Below the pieces are notes generated by a model, which was not told where the DNA came from, did not search any database, and worked only from the letters and a program-made list of their open reading frames with translations. Position numbers and translations under genes: made by a program. A stretch of 64,000 bases of DNA from Flammeovirga pacifica (GTDB lineage Bacteria; Bacteroidota; Bacteroidia; Cytophagales; Flammeovirgaceae), in assembly GCF_000807855.2 (NCBI RefSeq), contig NZ_JRYR02000002.1, positions 1,517,429-1,581,428 of the forward strand. Reading direction: 5' to 3'. Below, piece after piece: positions 22,877 through 33,088 of the stretch (the first letter of the stretch is position 1; each line of letters begins with the position of its first letter).

Positions 22877-25393
22877 TTATTGTATTTCTAAGACAACCTC
22901 ATTACTCTTTAATTTTCCAACACTCACATACACTTTCGCACTTCCTATTTCACCCTTTGCTCTAACCATTGCTAAAGCTCTGCCTTTATGAGATTGTACA
23001 TGATTGGTTTGATGAGGAGATACATTCATCTCAGAACCATTATCAACACCAAGTAATTCTAATTCTTCTGAAACATGAAATTTTACATCTTCTTCTAAAT
23101 TTTTGATTTCATAACCATTTTCGTCAAACATTTTTACTGTAATGTGTGCCACATCGTAATGATTCGCTTTCATCTGAGTTTGATCTGATATCACTTGAAG
23201 TTTGGCTACCCTCCCTACAGTATTCAATATATATTCTTCCGCTTTCTTCCCATTATTATAACCCACAACTTTCAGTTCACCTTTTTGATAAGGCACCAAC
23301 CATTTAATGATATTATCAGTTTCTGAAAAATCGGAAAGAGCTTGTTTTCCTAAGCTTTTCCCATTAAGGAATAATTCGGCTTCCTCACAATTAGTATAGG
23401 TTTGGACCACAATTTCCTCCCCTTTTTTGTAATTCCAATGTTCATTTACATTGTACCATTCCCACAGTCTTAACTCTGCCCAGACTGGCTTTTCTTTTAG
23501 TTGAATATCAAATTTCCATCCCCCTTTCTTTGTATAAGAATATTCTGATTCTGAAGCAGGAGTAGTTACCGTATACACCTTTGGATCTTCTTTCCATAAA
23601 CACTCAAAAAAGTGTCCTCTAGGATTTTTAAATCCCGCAAAATCAAAAAGAGAAATATTCAAACCTTTTCTAGGCCATAACCCTGCCTCACCTAAATAAG
23701 CAAAACCCGTCCAAACAAAAATACCTGGAATAAAATCTCTTTCCATTACCCCTTTCCATTCAGAATAAGCCACCCAATTTTCTGAGCCTAACATTAACTT
23801 ATTAGGAAAGGCTTTATGCGCTGCATCGTAATCAATCTCTCTGTAATTGAGTCCTAATATATCTACAGCATCAGCATAGCCACTTGCAAAAGCAATTGAT
23901 GGACGAACGCTTCCACATATCGTCGGTCGAGTAGTATCTTCTTCTTTTACCCATTTCGATAATTGATGAGCAATGATAGAAAGTGAATCTACTCCTCCAG
24001 TAACTTTCTCAAATACAGGTTTAATTACGGTAGTATCAAAAGTAGGAGTGTCTTTGTACTCTCTGATCCCTTTTTGAAGTTGAGCATATGTTTGAGAGTA
24101 TACAGGGAAAGTCCACTCAATTTCATTACCAATACTCCACATAATAATCGAAGGATGATTGTAGTCTCTGCTGATCAAATCTTTAAGATCGCGTTCTGCC
24201 CATTCTCTAAATACTTCTGGATATCCTTCAGAAATGTCTTTAGGTGCTTTCTGTCCTCCCAAACAAGTCATCAATTTGGCTTTAGGAACATACCATTCGT
24301 CAAATGCTTCATTCATTACCAAAAAGCCCATTTCATCACATAGCTCCATTAATAATGGGGAATGAGGATTGTGTGCCATTCTTATAGCATTCACGCCTAA
24401 TGATTTCAATTTTTTCATACGAAATGCCCAATGGTCTTTCATAGCTGCAGCCCCTACTGCTCCAACATCATGATGTAAATTAACACCCTTAATTTTTACA
24501 TTTTGACCATTTAAAAAGAATCCTTTATTAGCATCGAATTCAAAATCTCTAATACCAAATTTCTCTATTGTTTCATCCACTAATTTTCCATCATTATACA
24601 CTTGAAGTTTGGCTTGGTACATATGAGGTGTATCAATCCCCCATCTTTTGGGCTGTGGTACTAATAATTTCTGATCTACTACATCACCTGTAAAAGCTTT
24701 TGTTTCACTTTCAGCAACAATTGTATTATTCTCATCTATCAAACTTACTTTTACAGAAGTGGCGTTTGATTTAGACTTAATCGTTGTTTTCACACGGACA
24801 GTGGCTTCTTTATCAGACACTTTAGGTGTTTCAATACGCACTCCCCATTGAGGAATATGTGTCTTTGATGCTGTCACAAGTCGAACATCACGGTAGATGC
24901 CTGACCCTGTATACCATCTCGAATCTACAAAGTTAGAGTGATCTACTTTTACGGCAATCACATTATCTTCTCCAAAATTTAAATCATCCGTTAAAGAATA
25001 AGAAAAACTAGAATATCCGCTAGGTCGGAAACCAAGTTCTTTTCCATTAATATAAACTGTAGAATTACAATACACTCCATCAAATTCTATCCAAATTTCT
25101 TTGTTTTTATCTGATGATGGAACACTAAACGTTTTTCTGTACCATCCAATGCCTCCTTCGGTAAACCCAGTACTAGAAGCCTTATCTTTTTGATAGCCAC
25201 CTAAGATACTCCAATCGTGAGGCAATCGAATGTCTTGCCATTTAACATCATCATAAGATGTTTTTTCTGCACCTTGGAGGTCACTTTTAATAAATTTCCA
25301 TCCAAAGTTAAAGTCATCCACTGTTCTTTGTCTGACTTGCGTACAAGAGGAAAACGATAAGAATAGTGTAAGTAATAATACTAATAGTCTCAT
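22877..25393 (-). CDS. GH2 beta-galactosidase, lipoprotein
   Basis: Family GH2 glycosidase, probably an exo-beta-galactosidase, 838 residues. Lipobox SFSSC at about residue 17. Order: jelly-roll (WYRKTFSVP, SSFSYSLTDDLNFGEDNVIAVKVDHS), Ig-like domain, TIM barrel, then Ig-like C-terminal domains of the DUF4982 kind (ELFLNGKSLGKQALSDF). Acid/base E424 in WSIGNEIEW; nucleophile E538 in LGSENWVAY. It differs from the LacZ-type GH2 at the window start in architecture, so the two probably act on different linkages or decorations. Convergent with the third sulfatase. GH2 also contains beta-glucuronidases and mannosidases, so the sugar is inferred. Confidence 0.88.
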   Translation of the reverse strand: MRLLVLLLTLFLSFSSCTQVRQRTVDDFNFGWKFIKSDLQGAEKTSYDDVKWQDIRLPHDWSILGGYQKDKASSTGFTEGGIGWYRKTFSVPSSDKNKEIWIEFDGVYCNSTVYINGKELGFRPSGYSSFSYSLTDDLNFGEDNVIAVKVDHSNFVDSRWYTGSGIYRDVRLVTASKTHIPQWGVRIETPKVSDKEATVRVKTTIKSKSNATSVKVSLIDENNTIVAESETKAFTGDVVDQKLLVPQPKRWGIDTPHMYQAKLQVYNDGKLVDETIEKFGIRDFEFDANKGFFLNGQNVKIKGVNLHHDVGAVGAAAMKDHWAFRMKKLKSLGVNAIRMAHNPHSPLLMELCDEMGFLVMNEAFDEWYVPKAKLMTCLGGQKAPKDISEGYPEVFREWAERDLKDLISRDYNHPSIIMWSIGNEIEWTFPVYSQTYAQLQKGIREYKDTPTFDTTVIKPVFEKVTGGVDSLSIIAHQLSKWVKEEDTTRPTICGSVRPSIAFASGYADAVDILGLNYREIDYDAAHKAFPNKLMLGSENWVAYSEWKGVMERDFIPGIFVWTGFAYLGEAGLWPRKGLNISLFDFAGFKNPRGHFFECLWKEDPKVYTVTTPASESEYSYTKKGGWKFDIQLKEKPVWAELRLWEWYNVNEHWNYKKGEEIVVQTYTNCEEAELFLNGKSLGKQALSDFSETDNIIKWLVPYQKGELKVVGYNNGKKAEEYILNTVGRVAKLQVISDQTQMKANHYDVAHITVKMFDENGYEIKNLEEDVKFHVSEELELLGVDNGSEMNVSPHQTNHVQSHKGRALAMVRAKGEIGSAKVYVSVGKLKSNEVVLEIQ

Positions 25394-25640
25394 ACCTTTT
25401 TAATTTGTTAGTTGAGTTTTGTTTTTTGTAATCTTGCGTCTAAGGTAAAAGGAATCCCCTCCCTTTGAGTAAAAATATTTTATCAAAAGGGAGGGGTATT
25501 TATCAATATAATCAATATGTACTCTGATTCTGTAAGCATTTTTCTATCTCAAAACGCCAGCCGTTTATTATCAAATTGTTTCTTCTTTCTAAAAACAATT
25601 ACAGTGTAATTATACATTCTAATGAATGGTCTTATATTGA

Positions 25641-27161
25641 TTATATTTCTTTATTATCAGTAAAACTGATTTTAAACACATAAGCAAAATCACCTGGCTT
25701 TTCTTTAGGAAGTTGAAGCTTTAAAGCTCCTTCTGTTCTTTCCCATTTTAATTTACCTTGATGTCCTATCAATTCTACCTCTTTTACTTTTGAGTTGTAA
25801 GACATCAAACCTAAAGATTTAATCGGAAGTTCGCCCGATTCAGGCCAACCCAATGCAATTGCATATAATTGATCCCCTTTAGTAGTAAAGCGAATATCTT
25901 CTTCTCCAAAACCAACAAATTTAGTATCCGCTAAGTGACCACTTTTTGTTTTTGTAGGACCTTCGCCAAAAATAAGCCAAGGACGACTATCATAAATAGC
26001 TTCACCATTCAATTTTAACCAAGCTCCCATTTCTAATAAACGGTCTTTTTGTTCTTGAGGGATACTGCCATCAGGGTGTGGAGCCACATTTAATAATAGA
26101 CAACCATTTTTACTTACAATATCAACAAGATCATCAATTAGACGGTTGGTAGGATAACATTTTAAGTCAGAAGTCCACGACCAAGATGCTTTAGAAATTG
26201 ACGTATCTGTTAACCAAGGATCAGGGTAAATATCAGGCATACGTTCACGTTCTAAATCTACTGTTCCCACACCTAATGGAAAGTCAGGACGTTTAAAAGT
26301 AAATACTCTTTCGATGTTATTTTCTGCGCTATGGTTATGTACATAAGCCACCATTTCTTTTCTAACACCTTCTGATAATATTTTCACTCGATTATCGAAC
26401 CAAAGTAAATCCGGAGAATAACCATCAACTACTTCTTTTACCTTTTCTAACCATATTCTCTCAAACTCTGGGCTAGGCATTGGGTAAGAACCTTTTTCAT
26501 CACCTACTTTCATTAATCGTGATGATTCTGGAATTTTCGGACCATACAGCCCAGCATATTTAGGGTTAGCGCAATCTGTGTTTTCGTCCCAAGTAGGATA
26601 CCATCCCCATAACCAAGAATGATGCATACTTACTACGTATTTCATTCCTCTTTTCTTTACAGCTTTTTTCATTTCAGCAACCACATCGATTTTTGGCCCC
26701 ATTTTCTTAGAATTCCAAGGGTTCACTTTAGAATCCCACATAGAAAATCCATCAGCATGTTCTCCAGCAGGACCTGCAAATTGTGCACCTGCTTGTTGAA
26801 ACAATTCAGCCCACTCATCTGCATTGAATTTATCTCCTGTTAATTGAGGAATAAGATCTTTGTAGCCGAAATCTTTATGATTACCGTATGTGTTTAAATG
26901 AAATTGATAATTGGGGTGCCAATCATTATACATATTTCTTCCGTACCAATCAGAATTACCTTCAGCTTTAGATGCTGAATATACTCCCCAGTGCGTATAG
27001 ATACCGAATTTGGCATTACGAAACCATTCAGGACATTCGTACTGACTTAATGATTCCCAATTAGGTTCGAAGTGTTTCTTTTCAATTGTCGTATCATTGG
27101 CTTTCTTCGAACACGCACCAATGAAAAAAGGTAATAGTGCAAATAATAAAATCCGTCTCAT
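25641..27161 (-). CDS. GH29 alpha-L-fucosidase or alpha-L-galactosidase, lipoprotein
   Basis: Family GH29 retaining glycosidase, 506 residues, lipobox IGAC near residue 17. The family start [17 protein letters not shown] is followed by the barrel with [20 protein letters not shown] and [14 protein letters not shown]; the nucleophile is D256 in [25 protein letters not shown] is the usual GH29 end of the catalytic domain, then a beta-sandwich. GH29 members act on alpha-L-fucosides; some in algal-galactan PULs act on L-galactose, so with two GH2s and three sulfatases either sugar is possible. Same strand as the GH2 gene, 247 nt apart. Confidence 0.92.
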   Translation of the reverse strand: MRRILLFALLPFFIGACSKKANDTTIEKKHFEPNWESLSQYECPEWFRNAKFGIYTHWGVYSASKAEGNSDWYGRNMYNDWHPNYQFHLNTYGNHKDFGYKDLIPQLTGDKFNADEWAELFQQAGAQFAGPAGEHADGFSMWDSKVNPWNSKKMGPKIDVVAEMKKAVKKRGMKYVVSMHHSWLWGWYPTWDENTDCANPKYAGLYGPKIPESSRLMKVGDEKGSYPMPSPEFERIWLEKVKEVVDGYSPDLLWFDNRVKILSEGVRKEMVAYVHNHSAENNIERVFTFKRPDFPLGVGTVDLERERMPDIYPDPWLTDTSISKASWSWTSDLKCYPTNRLIDDLVDIVSKNGCLLLNVAPHPDGSIPQEQKDRLLEMGAWLKLNGEAIYDSRPWLIFGEGPTKTKSGHLADTKFVGFGEEDIRFTTKGDQLYAIALGWPESGELPIKSLGLMSYNSKVKEVELIGHQGKLKWERTEGALKLQLPKEKPGDFAYVFKISFTDNKEI

Positions 27162-27425
27162 TTCAGTAGTTATAATTGTTAATTGAGGTTCTTAAAAATC
27201 TTGAATACTCATTACTTTATTTTATAAACTAAATCAATTTTATCTATTAAGTAGGAACGTAAAAAATTTACTCCCCTTAAAATCATCAAAATTCCCACTC
27301 TACCCTGTCTAATTATTCTATTTAACTTCTCCTCTTCGTAGACTGTAAATACTTAATAATCCTTTCAATTATAATGAATAGCACTTTTTAACTCTTATTT
27401 TTGAATAATCACCATCAACCTAATT

Positions 27426-28358
27426 ATGATTAAGCTATTAAAGAAAATCAATATTTCACTTACTCTTTCAGTCTTTCTAGCATTGACAGGTATTGCTTTA
27501 ATGTTAGTCTTTTTTATGGATTACCATTTGTATGAGTCCTATATAGGAGTAGACATGGAAGTATTAAGTAAGTATGGTTCTTTCATGGCTGGAACAATTG
27601 GTCCTATCTTTTCTTTAGTAGGTTTTATTTTAATCTATGAAACCATCAAATGGCAAAAAAAGCTTTTTGAGAGACAACAATTTGAGGTGAAATTCTTCGA
27701 AATGATGAAATATCACAGAGAAAATGTGGAACTTTTAAGACATAAAGATCCATCATCTGAAGAACCTATCACTAGAAAAGGCAGAGAAGTATTCATTACT
27801 TTATATCAACAGTGCCATCAATTACAAAAAGAAGTGGAAGAATGCCTTCCTAAAGGTGAAGAACAAAATGAAAAAGAATTTCATGAACTTACGTTGAATA
27901 TTACTTATCTAATATTCCATTTCGGTTTACAAGAACATAGTAAAGATGCATTGATTTCTATCTTAAGTAAATATATCCCCCTACATTCAGATAATTTGAT
28001 TTCAACACTAAAAAACAAGAAATGTAAGTACAATAAAGAGCTACCGTTCTATGTTGGACACCAATCTAAGTTGGGTAATTACTTCCGTCATTTATACCAC
28101 ACCATAAAATATGTAGATCAGACAAAATTCTTAACAGTAGAGGAAAAGCAATCATTTATAAAAATGTTAAGAGCACAGTTTACTACTTACGAACAAGCCA
28201 TTATTTTCTATAATGCTATGTCTGCTTTAGGTAAAAAATGGAGAGAAAACCAATGGATTGAAAAATATGAATTGATCAAAAATATCCCTCCTAAATTTCT
28301 AGGTGTTATTGATCCAAAGACATTTTTTGAAATGAGATTTGAGTATGAGGGACTGTAA
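27426..28358 (+). CDS. Putative phage abortive-infection protein (AbiC-like)
   Basis: 310-residue membrane-anchored protein resembling the putative phage abortive-infection (putAbiC) family. Two membrane segments near the N-terminus (about 10-31 and 48-72) precede a soluble helical domain. The hallmark GHQSKLGNYFRHLYHTIKYV (about residues 220-239) and the following LRAQFTTYEQAIIFYNAMS are the conserved core of that family. It stands alone between the PUL and a T9SS cargo gene, with no obvious toxin partner. AbiC-like proteins in lactococci stop phage growth after infection; here the role is inferred. Start at 27426 gives the N-terminal membrane segment directly. Confidence 0.65.
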   Translation: MIKLLKKINISLTLSVFLALTGIALMLVFFMDYHLYESYIGVDMEVLSKYGSFMAGTIGPIFSLVGFILIYETIKWQKKLFERQQFEVKFFEMMKYHRENVELLRHKDPSSEEPITRKGREVFITLYQQCHQLQKEVEECLPKGEEQNEKEFHELTLNITYLIFHFGLQEHSKDALISILSKYIPLHSDNLISTLKNKKCKYNKELPFYVGHQSKLGNYFRHLYHTIKYVDQTKFLTVEEKQSFIKMLRAQFTTYEQAIIFYNAMSALGKKWRENQWIEKYELIKNIPPKFLGVIDPKTFFEMRFEYEGL

Positions 28359-28495
28359 GAGAACTATTCATCAAAATACTCGTTCACTTTGGTATTAAAC
28401 CAACAACCCTTTAGATCTATTTGATAAAATTCTTCCCATTCAAACTAACTATTACGATTAAATGTATGTTATATGAGACCATATACATACCATCT

Positions 28496-29902
28496 ATGAA
28501 AACACTATCTTTACCTTTCATTATCATGTTTTTCTGTTCAGTATCATTTATTTATGCACAGACCCCAAAAAACTTATCTGATGCTCCTGGAGCTACAGTA
28601 AATAACGATACACTGACTATCTCCCCAAAACTTATTTTAAAAGACCATTATGTTACTTCCCAAAGGGTTACTTTTGTAACAGGTCGATTACAGATTCAGA
28701 AAAACCAATCGCTAACAGTTAATGCAGGAGACACCTTAGTGATCTCTGGAGGGTTAAGACTAAAAAATAAATCCACTTTAATTAATAATGGAAATATTGT
28801 GGTTAAAAAAAATCTAAGATTAGGCTTTAAAGAAAACCATGAGGAAATTGCATTTATTAATAATGATGGAGCCAGTATAACAATTGGCCAAAATATGTGG
28901 GGGCCAATGCCAAGGAATTCTACATTTGGAGGCACTATAGCTGTAAACGAAGAAGTAAGAGTAAATTTTGATGGAAATGAATTCCCAACAAACTCCAAGC
29001 TTTACTATAGCTCACAAAATACCAATCGATTCTCTGATGATTCCATAAATGTGAGTGAAATGTCAATTGAGAATTACTTTCCTTTAGATTCCTACACACA
29101 AATCGATGAAAATCAGAATATCAATAATCATTCATCTGAATACATTGATGAAATAAAAAACAATAAGAAACGTAAAAGGTATTTACCATTAGTTGGAGGT
29201 GTTCCCACCAGTAAAGCAGCAGGAAAACTAGTCCGGTTTCTAGTAGAAGTTGATTTACAAGAAGATGATGAAGACCTACCGGTAGAACTTACTTATTTTA
29301 ATGTCGTCTCTAAAAATGGTGAGGTAATGACTTATTGGGAAACTGCCACAGAATTAAATAATAGTCATTTTATCTTAGAGAGATCAATAGATGGTAGACG
29401 TTACGATGTATTATATGATAAAATAAACGGAGCAGGAAATTCCAATTACTCTATCAATTATGAAGCGGAAGATAAAAATCCTATTGAGGGGAAAATATTT
29501 TACCGACTCACTCAAGTTGATTTTGATGGAAAACAAGAATCATGGGTAGAAGTTATCTATCATGGTGAAAAAGTACAAGGAGAAGTGCTTAATATTTATC
29601 CTAACCCTGCACAGTTTCAATTAAATGTTGCTATGCATTTATTAGAAGGAGAGAAACCCACTTTTGAGTTTATCAATCCCTCCACAGGACATCAAATTCC
29701 ATTACCAGAAGTGTCTATGTCAGGATCCAAAGCATCCTTCGATATATCAGAATTTAGCCCTGGCACTTACGTAATGGTTGTCAAGTTAAACGGTCGTGTG
29801 AGTCATAGAAGTCAGGTAGTAGTGATGGGTACTGGAAATAGATCTAAGGAAGAATTAAAAGAGGAAGACAAAAAGAACAAGAAGAAAGAAAAGAAAAAAT
29901 AA
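28496..29902 (+). CDS. Secreted protein with T9SS type A sorting domain and Lys-rich tail
   Basis: 468-residue exported protein of unknown function. The ATG at 28496 starts a good signal peptide (MKTLSLPFIIMFFCSVSFIYAQ); an in-frame start 75 nt upstream would bury it. The N-terminal part (about 40-140) looks like a beta-helix or adhesin-like repeat region (LTVNAGDTLVISGGLRLKN, TLINNGNIVVKKNLRL). At about 255-345 is the module common in T9SS cargos (ELTYFNVVSKNGEVMTYWET...FYRLTQVDFDG), then a type A sorting domain (NIYPNPAQFQLNVAM...GTYVMVVKLNGR). Unusually, about 20 charged residues ending DKKNKKKEKKK follow the sorting domain. Followed directly by a strong terminator. Confidence 0.75.
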   Translation: MKTLSLPFIIMFFCSVSFIYAQTPKNLSDAPGATVNNDTLTISPKLILKDHYVTSQRVTFVTGRLQIQKNQSLTVNAGDTLVISGGLRLKNKSTLINNGNIVVKKNLRLGFKENHEEIAFINNDGASITIGQNMWGPMPRNSTFGGTIAVNEEVRVNFDGNEFPTNSKLYYSSQNTNRFSDDSINVSEMSIENYFPLDSYTQIDENQNINNHSSEYIDEIKNNKKRKRYLPLVGGVPTSKAAGKLVRFLVEVDLQEDDEDLPVELTYFNVVSKNGEVMTYWETATELNNSHFILERSIDGRRYDVLYDKINGAGNSNYSINYEAEDKNPIEGKIFYRLTQVDFDGKQESWVEVIYHGEKVQGEVLNIYPNPAQFQLNVAMHLLEGEKPTFEFINPSTGHQIPLPEVSMSGSKASFDISEFSPGTYVMVVKLNGRVSHRSQVVVMGTGNRSKEELKEEDKKNKKKEKKK

Positions 29903-29903
29903 A

Positions 29904-29942
29904 AGAGAGGCTGTCTTATTAGAAATATAAGACAGCCTCTCT
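29904..29942. terminator. Strong bidirectional hairpin terminator
   Basis: Perfect 16-bp stem (AGAGAGGCTGTCTTAT at 29904-29919, complement 29927-29942), 7-nt loop, located 1 nt after the T9SS cargo stop codon, with T-rich exits. Shares the CTGTCTTAT core with the hairpin at 2813-2851. Confidence 0.88.
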
Positions 29943-30034
29943 TTATATAGACTTTTAATTGACTTCTTCATAAACGTCTCTACAACTTTAAATAAAGACC
30001 GTTTTTAGAATCAGATGATTTATCTCCGATAGTT

Positions 30035-31063
30035 TTATTTTTCGAGCGCTACTTCTTCTCCAAACTTTTCTTTCCAAGTTTTCTGTAGTTCCCCTGCCTT
30101 AATATAATCTTTCACATTTACAGCTTCAGAAATTTGTTCTAGTAAACCTATTTCTTCTTTTAAAGATGCTGCTTTGCTGTAATCTTGAACCGTTACAGCT
30201 TTTTCCATTTCAGCTTTTAGCAACTGGATTCTTTCATCTTCAGCTACTTGACCTGAAGTAGAAGCACCTGATGCCACCGCCTGACTTGCAGTTTGCTCAG
30301 CAGGTAAAAACTTCTTTATTTTATTCTGATAAGATTCCGGTAAAATAATTTGAGCTACTTCAATTGCATACTTTTCTCCATCGATGATCACATTGTTTGG
30401 CTTGATCAACATCAAATCATTAATACCATAACAATGATATTTTTGTGATTTCATTGGAGAATTCTCATGCGCTTGTGATTCTTGAGTTACAATTTGATTT
30501 GGATAAAACATCTCATACTCAAAAGATACATTTGATGTAGTCGTTAAAGTACTTGCTGTCACTTCGAAGTCCACCCCTTTATAAAACTTCACTTCACCTA
30601 ATTTTGATGTTGTGATAATGATAGGCTCTTTTTGAGAGACAGAATCAATTAAAATAAATCCTTGCTGTAATGCTTTGGCAATTTCTACTTCCCTAGAGAA
30701 TTTCTGAACCTCTATTTGTGATAATTCAAAATCGGTAAATGTGGTTAAACCATTAGTGTTGATCACCAACTGTTTCATTTTTTGACCTTTCTCAATCACT
30801 AAGTCATACACCTCTTCACCTACTCTTTGCTCTCCTCCAAAATTGGCATGAATGGTCAAAATACCAGTGATATATACGTCTGTATCAGTATTGTTATTAT
30901 TGATATTAAAAAAATGATAGCTTCTATTTATTTCATTGGCATAACGTTCCCAAGTGAATTCAAATTCCACTTCATCTTTCACATTTGATTGTTGTGCATA
31001 TAAAAAAGGAGTGATACAAAAAGATAGAAGCAGTAATAAAGCCTTATATGTATAGTTTATCAT
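30035..31063 (-). CDS. Exported protein of unknown function with UVR-like C-terminal motif
   Basis: 342 residues, signal peptide ending FLYAQ. I do not recognise the central beta-rich domain (about 30-250; residues such as DVYITGILTIHANFGGEQ). Near 250-270 is a Ser/Thr/Ala/Gln-rich linker. The C-terminal 70 residues contain two helical units resembling the UVR motif of UvrB/UvrC and Clp adaptors: LKAEMEKAVTVQDYSKAASL and AVNVKDYIKAGELQ. Such motifs are usually cytoplasmic, so their presence in a signal-peptide protein is odd. Single gene on the minus strand; the RDD gene ends about 160 nt upstream of its start. Confidence 0.5.
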   Translation of the reverse strand: MINYTYKALLLLLSFCITPFLYAQQSNVKDEVEFEFTWERYANEINRSYHFFNINNNNTDTDVYITGILTIHANFGGEQRVGEEVYDLVIEKGQKMKQLVINTNGLTTFTDFELSQIEVQKFSREVEIAKALQQGFILIDSVSQKEPIIITTSKLGEVKFYKGVDFEVTASTLTTTSNVSFEYEMFYPNQIVTQESQAHENSPMKSQKYHCYGINDLMLIKPNNVIIDGEKYAIEVAQIILPESYQNKIKKFLPAEQTASQAVASGASTSGQVAEDERIQLLKAEMEKAVTVQDYSKAASLKEEIGLLEQISEAVNVKDYIKAGELQKTWKEKFGEEVALEK

Positions 31064-31223
31064 AAGAGTAAAAATAATGTTTCGGTAGATTTCACCTCAC
31101 AATTTATAATAATTTCTTAATATAATGATGTTTAAATGAAGTATTTACTTATGTAGGATAACTATTTTAGTTGAAGTACATCAGTAACTCTAAATTTTAC
31201 ATTTCTGCAAAGAAGCTATTAAA

Positions 31224-31988
31224 TTAAAATGATTGAGAAGCTTTTGTAGACTCAATTGTGTAATAATAATAGTCATTCATTAATTGCATTAAGAACTTCT
31301 TATGGCGCATTGTTGTTTCAATGTTTAATTGTTCTTTCAGTTTGTTCTCTAATTTTAATATTACCGCCTGATGTTCTTGAGTAAAATCAAGTTTTAATGC
31401 TTTTTTAATCACATGAAGCTGCTTCTCGTTTAATGAGCTTGCTTGTGGAAAAATAGGCTCATAATCTTCCTCGAATGTGGGGATATTAAAATCAGAAACA
31501 TTAATTTTATTTGAATCTGTTACTACAAGAGTGCCTGCTAATATATCTCCTACTCTTTGTCCTTTACCTCCTGCTATTATAGCTATAATAGCTACTACTC
31601 CATTCACTAAAGTAATGTCTAACAATCTAAAGACCCAACGAATTAAATATTGAGAAAATCTTACCGAACTTCCGTCGATAGAAGCTACGCGAATGTTCAT
31701 TGCTTTTTTCCCTAAAGACTGCCCTTCCATAAAGACTTCACACAATAAATCATACAGTAAAAATAATAGTATAATTAGACCACCTGATATTAATAGAATG
31801 TTTCTTGTCAAGTTTCCAATTTCAACATCTATTTGGTCAAAACCATAGATGACTAACAGGGAGTAGATAAAGCCTATGGCCCCTATAATTAAGCCGTCAA
31901 TTAGGTAAGCACCAATTCTGGTAATGACATTGGCCTTTTGAAATTGTATATTTACATTTTGACTGTTTTGAAAAGAAATCGATGACAT
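31224..31988 (-). CDS. RDD-family membrane protein
   Basis: 254-residue integral membrane protein with the RDD domain at about 17-160: R(I)GAYLIDGLIIGAIGF with the conserved Asp, GQSLGKKAMNIRV, and GGKGQRVGDILAGTLVV with the conserved Arg/Asp. Three or four membrane segments. The C-terminal third is soluble and charged. It is divergent from, and only 51 nt away from, the SpoIIM-like gene that opens the MoxR/DUF58 operon; RDD genes commonly accompany this cluster in Bacteroidota, so they probably act together in the envelope. Transport role of RDD proteins is proposed in some bacteria; not shown here. Confidence 0.85.
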   Translation of the reverse strand: MSSISFQNSQNVNIQFQKANVITRIGAYLIDGLIIGAIGFIYSLLVIYGFDQIDVEIGNLTRNILLISGGLIILLFLLYDLLCEVFMEGQSLGKKAMNIRVASIDGSSVRFSQYLIRWVFRLLDITLVNGVVAIIAIIAGGKGQRVGDILAGTLVVTDSNKINVSDFNIPTFEEDYEPIFPQASSLNEKQLHVIKKALKLDFTQEHQAVILKLENKLKEQLNIETTMRHKKFLMQLMNDYYYYTIESTKASQSF

Positions 31989-32039
31989 GTTTAACTCTTA
32001 AAAAATTTGTGATATATTGTGTTAACAAACTAATTTTTT

Positions 32040-33002
32040 ATGAAAGAACCAATATTTATTCTAAAAAATCAGGATAAATGGGAAACTATTGATAAAGATA
32101 TAAAAAACACTTCAGTCTCTCCGGATAAATTAGCTTCTAATTATAAATCATTAAGTGAAGACTTATCGTATGCACAAACATACTACACAAACAGTGAAGT
32201 GGCTATTTATTTAAATGGTTTATCCGTTCAATATCACGAAAAAATATATACAACACGAAAAGAAAAATCATCAAGGTTTATACATTTTTGGTTAAATGAA
32301 GTTCCTTTTGAAATGATGAATAATCGAAAACAAATGTTGTATGCATTTATTGTTTTTGGTATTAGTTGTCTGATCGGAGCATTTTCTGCTCACCATGATG
32401 GTGAATTTGTACGTCTTATTTTAGGAGATAATTATGTAAACATGACGTTAGAGAATATCGCTAATGGTAAACCTATGGATGTATATGCAAATAGTGATGA
32501 ATTACCCATGTTTATTGGTATTACTATCAATAACATTAGAGTGGCTTTTTTGGCTTTTGCATTTGGAATTCTCTCTAGTATCGGTACGGGATTTTTATTA
32601 TTTAGAAATGGTATCATGCTAGGTTCTTTTCAATATTTCTTTTATCAGAAAGGGGTATTGGGTGCATCACTTTTAAGTATTTGGACACATGGAACACTAG
32701 AAATCACAGCAATTATTATTGCAGGAGGTGCTGGTTTTGTTCTAGGTAATGCCTTTCTGTTTCCTAATCATAACTCAAGATTAGTGAATTTAAAAGAAGG
32801 CACTAAAAGAGGACTAAAGATAGTAATTGGTTTAGTACCTATTTTTATTATTGCAGGTTTCTTAGAGGGGTTTGTAACTAGACAAGTACAATGGCCTCTA
32901 CCAATTCGTTTGTTCTTTATTATCGCCTCTTTAGCTTTTATTGTTTACTATTACATTATCTACGCTAATCAGGTATATCAGAAGCAAACTAAAACTGATT
33001 AG
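32040..33002 (+). CDS. Stage II sporulation protein M (SpoIIM)-like membrane protein
   Basis: 320-residue membrane protein of the SpoIIM family. An N-terminal soluble helical part (1-95) is followed by five or so membrane segments (about 103-123, 170-192, 210-240, 260-280, 285-305). Conserved residues are in FLAFAFGILSSIGTGFLLFRNGIMLG and IWTHGTLEITAIIIAGGAG. In non-sporulating Bacteroidota this family is found next to RDD, MoxR and DUF58 genes, as here; its function there is unknown. First gene of the plus-strand operon, 86 nt before the next gene. Confidence 0.85.
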   Translation: MKEPIFILKNQDKWETIDKDIKNTSVSPDKLASNYKSLSEDLSYAQTYYTNSEVAIYLNGLSVQYHEKIYTTRKEKSSRFIHFWLNEVPFEMMNNRKQMLYAFIVFGISCLIGAFSAHHDGEFVRLILGDNYVNMTLENIANGKPMDVYANSDELPMFIGITINNIRVAFLAFAFGILSSIGTGFLLFRNGIMLGSFQYFFYQKGVLGASLLSIWTHGTLEITAIIIAGGAGFVLGNAFLFPNHNSRLVNLKEGTKRGLKIVIGLVPIFIIAGFLEGFVTRQVQWPLPIRLFFIIASLAFIVYYYIIYANQVYQKQTKTD

Positions 33003-33088
33003 CATATTATTTAGTATCATACATACATTTTTTAGGAAGAAATTCTTTCTAGTTATATTCTATTTCATACATAAATTTTTACCGTTTA

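Noticed and set aside
25505-25647. Long-range inverted repeat AATATAATCAATAT / ATATTGATTATATT
   Set aside because: Very AT-rich, 115 bp apart and overlapping the end of the GH29 frame; likely chance, not clearly a mobile element end.
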